Positions 34,862-45,786 of a stretch of DNA of 64,000 nucleotides are shown in pieces. The position numbers and the translations under genes were made by a program. The notes beneath the pieces are model-generated. The model saw only the letters and a program-made list of their open reading frames with translations. It searched no databases and was not told the origin of the DNA. Origin of the DNA: Apoda limacodes (Eukaryota; Arthropoda; Insecta; Lepidoptera; Limacodidae); assembly GCA_946406115.1 (NCBI GenBank), contig OX291540.1, positions 54,651,511 to 54,715,510 of the forward strand, given 5' to 3'. Within the stretch, counting starts at the first letter, position 1, and every line of letters begins with the position of its first letter.

Positions 34862-35891
34862 AAACAACTTCCCAATTTCGTACAAAAATCGCACCTGAAA
34901 TGGACTTCTTATTTGAGTTCGAGAAGCATGTGTTTCGTTGTCACAGATTCAACACAACTGACGTAACGTAGACTATAAAACATAATGGGGGCTTTTGACT
35001 AGTATTGTTTCAAGAATGAAAAAAATAAAAGATGTTTGGTAGTTTCATTTTTGAAAGCAGGGTAAAAGCCGTAACTTAGGTGGACTGTCCATGTATATCA
35101 ATATCTTGGTTTACGATATTTACAAGAATTTTATTGAATAATATTATAATTATGCAATATATATTCCTGTTTAAATAAAAATAGACACTACGAACTTCGA
35201 AAAGACACCAAAACAAAAGAACTAAAATTAAATCTACAGTAAATAATTCCTTTCTTAAAATTTACAAAATACATGTGACATTACTAAAATAACCTTTTTT
35301 TTTAAGGCAACTTTTATTTATAATTAATTAATTCGTATTGTATTTGTTGATTTATAAATTTGTTTTTAAAGTTAACAAACAACTTCCCAATTTCGTACAA
35401 AAATCGCACCTGAAATGGACTTCTTATTTGAGTTCGAGAAGCATGTGTTTCGTTGTCACAGATTCAACACAACTGACGTAACGTAGACTATAAAACATAA
35501 TGGGGGCTTTTGACTAGTATTGTTTCAAGAATGAAAAAAATAAAAGATGTTTGGTAGTTTCATTTTTGAAAGCAGGGTAAAAGCCGTAACTTAGGTGGAC
35601 TGTCCATGTATATCAATATCTTGGTTTACGATATTTACAAGAATTTTATTGAATAATATTATAATTATGCAATATATATTCCTGTTTAAATAAAAATAGA
35701 CACTACGAACTTCGAAAAGACACCAAAACAAAAGAACTAAAATTAAATCTACAGTAAATAATTCCTTTCTTAAAATTTACAAAATACATGTGACATTACT
35801 AAAATAACCTTTTTTTTTAAGGCAACTTTTATTTATAATTAATTAATTCGTATTGTATTTGTTGATTTATAAATTTGTTTTTAAAGTTAAC
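34862..35891 (+). repeat. 515-bp tandem duplication (two copies)
   Basis: 34862-35376 is followed directly by 35377-35891. I saw no difference between the copies by eye. They begin AAACAACTTCCCAATTTCGT and end near TTTTTAAAGTTAACA. No coding sequence. Near-identity means a very recent duplication or an assembly duplication. Confidence 0.93.
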
Positions 35892-36204
35892 AAACTCATC
35901 TTTTAGCCAAAAAGTCTTTATAAAATTTAAGACGGTTAGTTATCAATAATAATTGCAAAAGTGTCGTGACAATGGTTTTTGCATCAATGTAAATTTTTAT
36001 AGAATGACTAGCATATGATTTCCCCAATATTGCCCCCGACGAATGTATCGTTAAAACTATTTTAAATGCCATTGAAATTTACTTAGATGAAGTTATTAGT
36101 TTTGTAAAACAGATAGTAAATATAAGATTGTGAACTTATTAAAATTATGGAAAAGTAATTAACAATCTTAATAATTCCTAAACTTAATAACAATGTTTAC
36201 GTTC
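35892..36204. other. intergenic spacer
   Basis: Nothing recognised. Confidence 0.4.
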
Positions 36205-36325
36205 GAATTTTCAAGGGGTCGGTTACGCGTGAGCAATGCCCCTGGTATTGCAAACTTCTATAGGCTACGGTCACCGCTTAGCATCAGGTGGGCCATAAGC
36301 TTGTTTGCCAACTTGGTCACGTGTA
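36205..36325 (+). mobile_element. CR1/Zenon 3'-tail fragment
   Basis: Decayed version of the tail. It contains GGCTACGGTCACCGCTTAGC, ATCAGGTGGGCC and TTGTTTGCCAACTTGG, and has lost the poly(A). Confidence 0.75.
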
Positions 36326-38074
36326 GTCGTCCCCTATATTTTGGTTTTATTAAAGGGGATCAAAATTTTTGTTATTATTGCGATTGAAGCTACCGCTACC
36401 TTAATTTTTTTGAAGTAAAAACTTCTTTAGCGGCGCTGTGCACTTTTTTTGTGATGGGTAAAAACTGTTAAGCTCGCGTCAGGGCACGTGTCCTGATCGA
36501 AAATTCGTAAGATGTCACTCGCGTTAGGACACGTGACCTTTATTTACATTAGGTTAGTTTTTATTTTTAGTATATGGCGATTATGAGTAGTACAGGGAGG
36601 TTGGATATGGGATTTTAATTCTATGACAGATTGAGCTGTCAAATATACAACGTCAAAAAAGTAAATAAACAAAAGTTATCATTTTTAATAAATAAATATG
36701 GATAAGAAGTGGTGGGAAGTAAATAGCGACACTTCTGCCGGCACTCCCGGAGTGCAACCCGTTTTTTTTTGTTATGACGCACGCGCCGCCTGCTTCTCTA
36801 CGAGTTCTATATATCTTTATATCTTATTATTTGTTCCAACCGAGTATTCCACGACACTCTTTTATTTTTTTTTCTTCGTAAATTGTTAAAATTTAAGTTA
36901 CATATCGCACTAGTAACGAAAACTGTAAGTATAAAATATATATCTGCTGTTTTGGATAAATACTCGAGTGAAAACGGACATTTATTAGTATTTATCCATT
37001 TTGAGTATTTGTCGGGATAAAATCCCATCACTGAACGCGACGTATTTCCGGTCAGATATGAAAGCACCCTAACAAATGGAGGGCGCTCATATCTTGAAAT
37101 CATATCTTGAGATTGATTTGAGTTGATTATCGTTGAAAAAACTTAAAATTCAATATACTGGCCACATATCTACAATAAACGGACAGGCTGAGGAACTTAG
37201 GTAGAAATTTTGGTAGGTACTCACCAATCGTCATCATTTGGAATTCTATGAAATCGCAATTTTCTATTATTGCTACTGTACGAAGTGGATAAAAAACCAT
37301 ATACTGCACATGTACACCGCATTCAAAAAAATAAAAGCTGTGTCGCAAAAATTATAAAATTTAATAAGCCATAACGACACGCGACACGCTGCATCCCCGC
37401 GCACTAACTAACTGGTAAATTAATTAATTATTTGGTTTTTAGGAGACATAAGTAAATTTTCTCCCGTGAAAACTATGGAAAGTCCCGAAGACAGGGCACT
37501 GAACCTACCTAATAATACTTTATATTCGCAAATTTTAGCATAAGGCTATTACGATTCAAATTTTATCGAACAAGTATTCTGTACACGGATTTACCCACCC
37601 GAGTGTATTAAAATACCCCTATACAGCATTACGAATCTATGGGAATAAAATATCATTAGTACATGATTATCATTAGTACAGGAGGGTACATTCCACATAC
37701 TTGCTTTTATACAAAAAAAAATTGTTTGTCATCAACAATTAATTTGACATATGCGCTGCCATATCTCTAAAAAAACAAAGATAAGTTAAGATATTATGTT
37801 TATATTTAAGATATTACAAGTTAGTTAAGATATTATGTTTATACACTTGCGTGTACCCAAAACCTTAAGCTTGGCTTGTAATGTCTAACTCCTAAGTTTC
37901 TTATATATCGTGCTTCATGAAATTACCTAAGTCCTATTGACATTTTCAAGCATAATACTTTATAGAATAAAATATTCAATAAACGACTACCTACTTTGTT
38001 TTACTACCTTTTTGTACTTTTTGTCTTAACCATAGCCCTAATTTAATAGTGATTGTCGCTTTTAAATTACTAAA
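36326..38074. other. intergenic spacer, no gene recognised
   Basis: Mostly AT-rich. Two related phrases around GTCAGGGCACGTGTCC and TTAGGACACGTGACC (36478-36530) form an imperfect local repeat. Confidence 0.4.
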
Positions 38075-38440
38075 CTAATATATCCAATGTCTCATGTTTG
38101 TGCAGCCTAATGCACATAATGCGTTGAAACAAAACGCAACTATGATATTTTCTTGTCTATGGTACTGGCTTCGTAATCCCTGGCTGTACATTATTTGGCC
38201 GGACAATACTTGTCCGCACTGGTAATTCGCAGCCAGGAATACCCAACCATTTGTACATGTACACGAAATCCGTGGTCGTACAATATTGGTGCGAACAGAA
38301 AATGTACAGCCCGTAGTACGCAGCCAGTACTGGAAATCCTTGTACACGTATTCCGGGGGCGTACAATATTGCCTGTGTAATATCTGGCTGTACATTCTCC
38401 TGGATGCGTAATTCTGCCTCCCGAACAAACAAGTGTCACG
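38075..38440 (-). other. anomalous stop-poor patch, unrecognised
   Basis: About 350 bp richer in GC than the flanks and open in all three minus frames (117, 91 and 82 codons) and one plus frame. It contains recurrent words (TGTACA, GTACAATATTG, GCAGCCAG, CGTAATTC) at irregular intervals, which suggests a decayed short-period repeat rather than a gene. The longest frame begins MFGRQNYASRRMYSQILHRQ and is Cys/Tyr-rich. I recognise no domain. A transposon or exon origin cannot be excluded. Confidence 0.35.
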
Positions 38441-38847
38441 TGACGTGCAATGGAAAAACTTTGCGTTCTAAAAGTACCGAAAAGGTGCGTTCATAATACC
38501 GATTATTTCGATTTAGTATGAACTGACACTTAAACTCTCGAGTTACTTGGTCGAGACTTCGATTAGGCGATATCACGAGAAATTCGTTAGCTTTCAAATT
38601 GCGGAATGTTATCCAGAGTCGAGAGGCGAGATATTCTTCCATACATTTTGCTCCCGAGAAAGCAAGACCCGAGGACGCCAGACTTTTCCCAATAAGCTCC
38701 AAGGACGGATTTTATTTTATACACCCATCTATATTTTAGTACTACACTATACAATATTTAGAACATACAACAACAATTGTTTGGTCATTGGTCTGCGTTA
38801 TTCTTGTTTAGGAGTTTTGGTAATTATTTAAAGTAATTTCATTCCTG
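38441..38847. other. spacer, possibly more of the hAT remnant
   Basis: A minus frame at 38436-38702 is open for 88 codons but lacks recognisable features. It directly precedes the hAT fragment on the opposite strand. Confidence 0.3.
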
Positions 38848-38990
38848 CTCTCTATTTCTGCCACTTCGGCATTCACAGAAAGAATATTTTCGGTTATGAA
38901 TTTGAAGTGTCGAGAACAAAGAAACAGATAAAGTATCTCATTAATAAAAAGTTACCTTTTGATTTACATTAATTTAAGAATGTGAAAATA
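38848..38990 (+). pseudogene. hAT-family transposase C-terminal fragment
   Basis: The plus strand reads SATSAFTERIFSVMNLKCRE followed by QRNR and a stop at 38929-38931. This is the hAT dimerisation-region signature (..S.ERxFSxMNxxxxxxRNR..), which forms the C-terminal end of the transposase. In intact members it continues with a Leu-rich helix. A hint of that remains after the stop. Only about 28 codons are readable. No terminal inverted repeats or 8-bp target duplication were located. Confidence 0.65.
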
Positions 38991-39754
38991 AAAATAAAGC
39001 ATATGAAACTTTTATTTTAGACGAAAATTGTTGAAAATGCAAAAAGCGAAATGGTCCGGACCGTAGTGGGTGTTCGAAAGTAGTAACTTAGCAAGAGGGT
39101 ATCGAATTTGTAATAAAAACAGTTTTTATGTAATTTGCACCACTTTAAACTTAATGATATTTCTTTGTATACGAAACAAACAGCTGACAGTTAGTCACAA
39201 ATTGTGCAAAAATTTTAAATATAAAGTTAGGTATTGAATTTAAATATACAATTTTTATACGTTTAGTATTGAATAAAAAATGTCTTAAACATACCGCGTT
39301 ATAATGAAATAATAGGCCACGTCAAGCAATGTAGTAGGTACCTACACAGGCGCAACTGCACCTCCAGATTTTGCGGAAGAGGAGAGCTTAACTTGGCTGA
39401 AGTAACCAAATAACTTGCGAACCTTACTTATTAAACATAAATAAAATCAAGCAGGGTATTAACGGGGGGGTTAACGCAGGGGTAGTAAGTGACCACAGAT
39501 TTGCACTTACTTTGAAAAACTTTTAGTATGCCGCACCTGTATCAGATTATAAAAGAGTTGTTATTTCAAGATGTATCTTCATCCATCCCATTTGGTTCAA
39601 TAAGGAGGGTTAAATAATGAAGCATAAAAACTTTTTTTGCGGCACAAAACTAGGATATAATTATTGTAGGTAGCCCGAAAAATAGCCCGAGTTGCAGAGG
39701 TCTCATTTCTTTTTATGGGATTAGGTATCTGTACTAGTGTCTTTATATATATAA
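38991..39754. other. intergenic spacer
   Basis: Nothing recognised. Confidence 0.4.
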
Positions 39755-40070
39755 CTAGCTGACCGGGCAGACGTTGTCCTGCATGATACCAAGTGCAGCG
39801 CCATCTGCCGGGTTGATTTGTGAATCTAAACCATCCAGGGTGCCACCCAAACGCATACAAAAAAAAAACATTCAAATCGGTACAGTGATAAATACACGTA
39901 CAGTAGAATCTTTATATGTCGCTGTATTACTTCTAAACGGCTGGACCGATTTGAATGATTTTTTTTGTATGCGTCTGGGTGGCGCCTTGGAAGGTTTAGA
40001 TTCACAAATCAGCCCGGCAGATGGCACTGCAACCGGTATCATGCAGGACAACGTCTGCCCGGTCAGCTAG
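39755..40070. mobile_element. palindromic Helitron pair
   Basis: The right part, 39909-40070, is a complete short Helitron on the plus strand: TCTTTATATGTCGCTG after A, ending GCCCGGTCAGCTAG before T. The left part, 39755 to about 39880, is the 3' portion of the same Helitron in reverse orientation, beginning CTAGCTGACCGGGC. The two arms of about 125 bp pair almost throughout, with a centre of about 30 bp. Transcripts or single strands would form a long hairpin. Confidence 0.85.
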
Positions 40071-40085
40071 TAGTATTATATAATC

Positions 40086-40185
40086 TGTGACATTACTGTC
40101 GTTGTCATAACATATACATTTACATTACTGTCGTACCACATACATTAACATTACTGTCGTTGTCATAACGCATACATTATTGTAT
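40086..40185 (+). repeat. short degenerate tandem repeat
   Basis: Three copies of an ACATTACTGTCGT-containing unit of roughly 35-45 bp. Confidence 0.6.
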
Positions 40186-40254
40186 TTATAACTCAAGTAA
40201 ATTAATTTAATTATTTTATTCGACACGCGACACACCACAGCTGTTCTAAGAAAA

Positions 40255-40700
40255 ACCATCATCATCATCATATCAGCCTATATTGGTCCACTGTTGGACA
40301 TAAGCCTTCTCTATGGCGCGCTATTTTTCTCGGTCCTCTGTCTTCCGCAGCCAGCCACAACCAGCCACCCTTTTGAGGTCGTCAGTTCAACGGGCTGGAG
40401 GGCGTCCCAAGCTTTGCTTTCCCATACGCGGTCTCTACTCTACGACACGTCTGCTCCATCGGCCATCGGTCCCCCGACAGACGTGGCGAACTCACTGCCA
40501 CTTGAGCTTGCTAATTCTTGCTAATTCACTATGTCGGTGACTTTAGTTCTCTTCCGGATGTCCTCATTTCGAATTCAATCTTCAGAGACACTTCAAGCAT
40601 AGCTCGCTCCATTGCCCTGTGCGACCTTGAACTTGTGGACCAGCTCTGCTGTGTGTCTACGTTTCGGGGAGTCATGACTGGTAGGACGCCAGGTCAAAGA
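40255..40700 (-). mobile_element. RTE-clade LINE 3' fragment
   Basis: On the minus strand the sequence reads, with frame breaks, ERAMLEVSLK, then IAKLKWQ-like and DGRWSRRVVEWRP-like segments, then GWLRKTEDR. It finishes at an ATGATGATGAT simple repeat (40258-40270 on plus). The C-terminal KxKWxGHxxR and RPxxRWxDD region followed by (ATG)n is the usual 3' end of RTE elements in Lepidoptera (family knowledge). 5'-truncated and dead. Confidence 0.75.
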
Positions 40701-43700
40701 CTTTCATCTTCAGACTGCGGTATAGGCTGAAGGTTTGAAGACTAGACGAATCTTACTAAATGCTACCCATACTAGCTGGATCCTCCTATTGGCTTCCTTC
40801 TCAAAAATTGTTCCGGTCTAGTTGGATTTTCTGTTCAATGTAATAATAAAGGTAATTCGAGTAAGGTGCCGGCGACGTGGACGTGTTGGATGAACATGTC
40901 TTTTGTCTTACCTAAATCAATGCCAAGAAAACCCATTAGAAGATGTATACGATACCTTTATACAGTGTGATCTAGAAATCCAATGAATTTGAATTTAATG
41001 ACATTTTTGCCATCCAGTAATTTTCCACAACAAAAAAGACTGTTACTTTTTGGCCCAGCATTTTAATGTATCGTTATGGTAAAAAAACACCAAGGTAATG
41101 AGGTAAATAATGTTATTACAGAATATTTAGGTGTGTACATTAATATTTACAATATAACGTATTTAGTTTAGACAAGATTAGCAATAATCAGTACTTATAA
41201 ATAAATTCATATAAAAACATTAGAAATTTATTCAAATAACAAATCGTATCAAATTTATAAAATAGTGTAAATTAAAGCTATTCTGCAATTTAACTAATTT
41301 AAATAAAAGCAAGCCTCTTAGTAAAAAATAATAAAAATAAAAAAAAGAAATAAAAGTATTTTTCCAACAATTTAGTAAACTTATAACTGATTGGTAATGT
41401 AATGCAACCATCTATATAATAGAGACTCGATCGAAATTATATTTTAGTCTCGGAACACTGCTGTGAGTGAAATTCCCAAAATATATCGACTCAATAAACT
41501 ATTAAGGCGCATACGAGTGAGTACCTATAGCAGACCACCTAGCGCCGCGTCATTACATATTTTAACTCTCTCTTCGTACACTTGCTTTATGTATGTTTCA
41601 TAAATGCACTACATAGAGTTAATCATAACATTACAGCAGAAATGTTAACTAAATCGGAATCAGATTAATATAATAATAAAACAACACATTCTAGATATAG
41701 CTTATGACTAGTGCTATACCCATCATCTCTAGGTGGTCCATTTCTGAAATAGGCTTTGTACGAATTTAATGGCGGCGCTTCTAGGCGCAAGTTAACTGCT
41801 TTTTAATACCATGCTCTTAAATAAGGTCCTCAAAAGTAAAAATATGCTAACCAGATACTATATTTTTAATTATTATTAAATATATTTTTTCTGACAGTAA
41901 TTAGTAGATTGTGTCACAAGGGACCAAAATAATGTATTGAGGACGAAAGCGATTCTAGAGTAGAATCTCGAGCGTAGAGAGGACAAAGTACATCGCTCAC
42001 GGTTCAATAACTTTGGTACCATGTAGCGCACCCTGCTTTTCATCCTCCTTTGAAAAATAAATAAGAGATGCTTTTTGAAGTGACGAATATTTATATTTAC
42101 ATAACTAAATTACAAATATATATTTCACACAGTTTGTTAGGTAGTTAATTGTTTCCGATAGTTTCTGCGTTTAATTTTAGACTTTCTGGTAGTTATATTT
42201 CACTTTCATTGCTCGAACTCATCTTTTATTAAATTTTTGTTCATCAAATTTAAATAATGAGTAATATTTTAATAAAAAGTTATATAAAAAAATGAATAAG
42301 AAGTTCCCGCGTATTTTTTTAAATTTGGTTAAGCAATGCCACTTCGGTAGGCGCGCTTTTTTTTACCACCGGCTAGGACTTTATCAAAGTAATTTGCGTT
42401 TAATCTTTTTAATTCAATAGTTTTCAAATTCAAAAGTCACTTCGTCACTGTTATTAAGGCCTTATATACTTGAAAGAGGACATCAGATTTCCCCCCACTT
42501 GCCTCATTCCTTAAATTCCGCATAATTTCGTCAGAGGCTGGCAGAGGCAGGTATTGCCATCTGTTTCATTTTATTGATACCTACCTATAAATTTTTACGA
42601 GAATTTTTTGGATTGAATTTTCATGTTACCAAAAGGTCGAAATTCATTGTTTAAAAAAATTACACGGATTTTGGTTCTCAGCCACAAACAAAGTTTTTCG
42701 GCCGCTTGATAATTCAGTTTTCGGTCATCAAGGTCTTTGTTATCGCTCCATAAGAATTTAATGTTTTAGGCATGAACATGTGCTGTATTTTTCAGAAATA
42801 TATAAAATATTAGCTTTCCGCATATGGCTTCCCTCGCTTAGTCTGTAAGATTTACATAGTTCTTTAATCAACATTCTATAAAGTTCCTTCTAGAGGTAAA
42901 TTCTTTAGAGTTTGATTTCGAAAGTGACTTAAAAAACGATGCCTACAGAAAAAAAGACCAAATTTAAATAATACATGATTTATTATTGTACTGTTATAAA
43001 ATAAAGTAGTAACCAAACACCATTGGCAATATAATTTATTTATTTTTCTTAGTCTTCGTAATTTAAGGTACGATGTTATTTAGAAAAAGAATTATCCTCA
43101 GGTATGACCCTTCCTTTTGACCGATATCATAAAATAGAGAATCTTTTCTGTTCATATTACAAAGGTTCAAAATATAGATGAACTAGATGTATAATAATTG
43201 TTTAATTTAAGCCTTATTGTGTTGTTTTAACCAAATAAATATTTATCTTTTCTTTTTTTTTTTATTTTCTTTTAACTTATTTTTTTTTACAAAAACGAAT
43301 GTTTCCTTTAAGTAAAGTTTGCCATCATCAATATTTAGGGTACTTAATTTCCAACTTCAGCCTTTCTTTTCCACCCTGTAACATCAATTATGCCAGAGAT
43401 CACAGCATCTTTTAATGTAGTTGTTGAAGAACGGAGTAGAGTTGTAAATTATTACAAAAAAAAAAAAAAATAACATTGCACACGGTTTTAAAATTTCTTA
43501 AAATCATTTATTAATTATTATTTAAATGTAATATTCAACTAACATCATTCTATCTTTGTGATATATGTATCAGCATACTCTAAACTATGTTTCTATAGCT
43601 ACGACAATTATTATTCGATGGGTATAACTATATTTTTTATCGTATTTGTTTGAGAAAAATAGAGTGCCGGTAAACTGAATAATAAACACACGAAACAGAT

Positions 43701-45730
43701 AGCAGCCACGGGGATAGAAAGCTACAATAAATGCTCTGAAAGATTTTGTCTTCCTTTCGCAATAATGAACACGTATCGTTTCCATATTTTTAAATTAATT
43801 AGCTTTAGAATAATTAGATAAATATTTTTGATTGACGGCCGCCAAATGCAATAGTCTACCGACAAATGATTTTCTACTTTCGTACAATAATAAAAATCGA
43901 TCCACGTTTTTAGGCATTCTTATTGCAGCGTTTTTTTGAGGTCGTAGTAAGCTCCGTCTAACATGTTAATAGATATTCTGCTAGGTTCAAAATCGAGTTT
44001 TGGGATTGTCTAGTCAATTAATAAGGATAATCCTTATTAACACACAAAGGACTTGGTTTTCTGAGTTTCGTCTTCCTTGGATTCCTTTTAAATTTAGTCA
44101 GTAAGAGTAGTAGGTGCGTTTGCCGAGGTCACTACGCAACTAGTGTGAGATTTAAAGGGTATCATGCTGACATATATCGGTTAGGGAACAGCGCTCCCGC
44201 TATAGAATGCCGTTGTTCCGACCTTATTGTTCCCGTCTTTTTAACTAGCTGACACAGGTGGGAAAAACTGGATTGTTGGCTTTATGAGGACTGCCGCACT
44301 TTCCACAGGTACGGGCTTCGTAAAAGGTGCTCTGACAGTCCCGTGTCACGTATTACACAACACCGACTACCCAATGAAAAGAATTCAAAGAAGAAGAAAC
44401 ATTATTTTGTTACTTAAAACACGTAAACTTATTTATTCATCTATAGTAAACTAACATAAACACTTATATCTTATTGATTTATTTAAGGAATTAGTTTATC
44501 TCAAGAGAAATATTTTAAAAAATAACATAAATCTTCAATAAACACAAATTATATTGTTTATACCAATAAGTGACAAACAAGCTTTCAAAGAAAAAAAAAA
44601 ATTTAAACGTATTTTTTTAGTTTTTTTTGCTTTAGATGCTAAAACTTACATATATAAGTAAGAGATAGCAATAGGAATTCTTACGGCCCATTTTGCAAAA
44701 CGTCTTTTTTATATTATAACCCGGACGTGAAAAACGGCACTTCAAACGCAGAACTTTTACCGTTTCCGTTGAGCTTTTACCGTGAACGCCCAAGTTTGGT
44801 TCTTCGCACGCCAGTGGATAGACAAATCTAGAGACGTTTCCAAAACGGTTTTGTCAATCTACCACAGGTTATAAACAGTTATCAGAACTACCAATATTAC
44901 CACATTAGACGGAGCTTACTTCCGGGCTTCTTTATTTTCGGACTTTCCGTTGACAGAACGTCACAATAAAAAAGCATTAAAATAGTAATAAAAATTCAAG
45001 GACAAAGAAAACATGAATCGAACTTTAGAAAACTCAAAAAAGGACATTCTTCGAAAAGGCATTAATCAAGTAAATCTGAAATACAGTTTGGTGCTAAATT
45101 ATAAAATGATATAAGAAAACCCTTGATACCCTGCATAATAGCAATTATATAAACTTAATTCAAAACTTCTACTTCTACAACTATTGAATATATTAAATGT
45201 TAGACGTCCGTCAACTACCACAAGTATTTAGCTGTTCTAAGGCTTATTAGTCTCAATATATATAAAAATTAGTTTTCCGGCCTTTCGGTAGCATCCGCAA
45301 AATTTCTTCTCTTAATTATATTCAGTTTACCGGCCTTCCTTTTTTTAAAGAAAAATAATGAAAAATAAAGTAGTAATATAAAAACTTGCGATAGTCAGAA
45401 TTCAAAGATAGAATACAATTAATTATTTCGGAAATCATTATTGGAAACTGTCCTTAATTTTATTTTTATTGTGATTTTATACAGTTTTACAACTTTAAGA
45501 CTCCGCTCAAACTAAATCGATACATCAAAAGATACTGCGATGTCTGAGGTAATTGTTACGTGTATGTATTCTTTATAGAATCGGTTTCAGCATCATTAAT
45601 ATAGATATGTAATCTATATTCTAAGCTGTCAAAGCCGAGTAATAAGCCACAACGCCACCAAATGGCGTAAGCCACAGAACCGGTGCAGTAACTCTTAACT
45701 ATTGGCAATTTTTTTTTTTATTTTTTTTTT
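40701..45730. other. 5-kb intergenic stretch without recognised genes
   Basis: AT-rich. No frame above 70 codons with plausible composition. Noted inside: a single unit of the 39-bp minisatellite family near 43320, an inverted pair at 43946 and 44904, and a minus-strand Cys/His-containing tail near 44270-44345 (YEARTCGKCGSPHKA) ending in a stop. That tail is too short to name. Confidence 0.5.
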
Positions 45731-45786
45731 TTATTTTATACCACTAAGGTGGCAAACAAGCTTACGGCCCGCCTGATGGTAAGCGG

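Noticed and set aside
44221..44350. Zinc-knuckle-like minus-strand tail (CGKCGSPHKA..C)
   Set aside because: Only about 30 codons, and the spacing does not fit CX2CX4HX4C; no neighbouring coding sequence.
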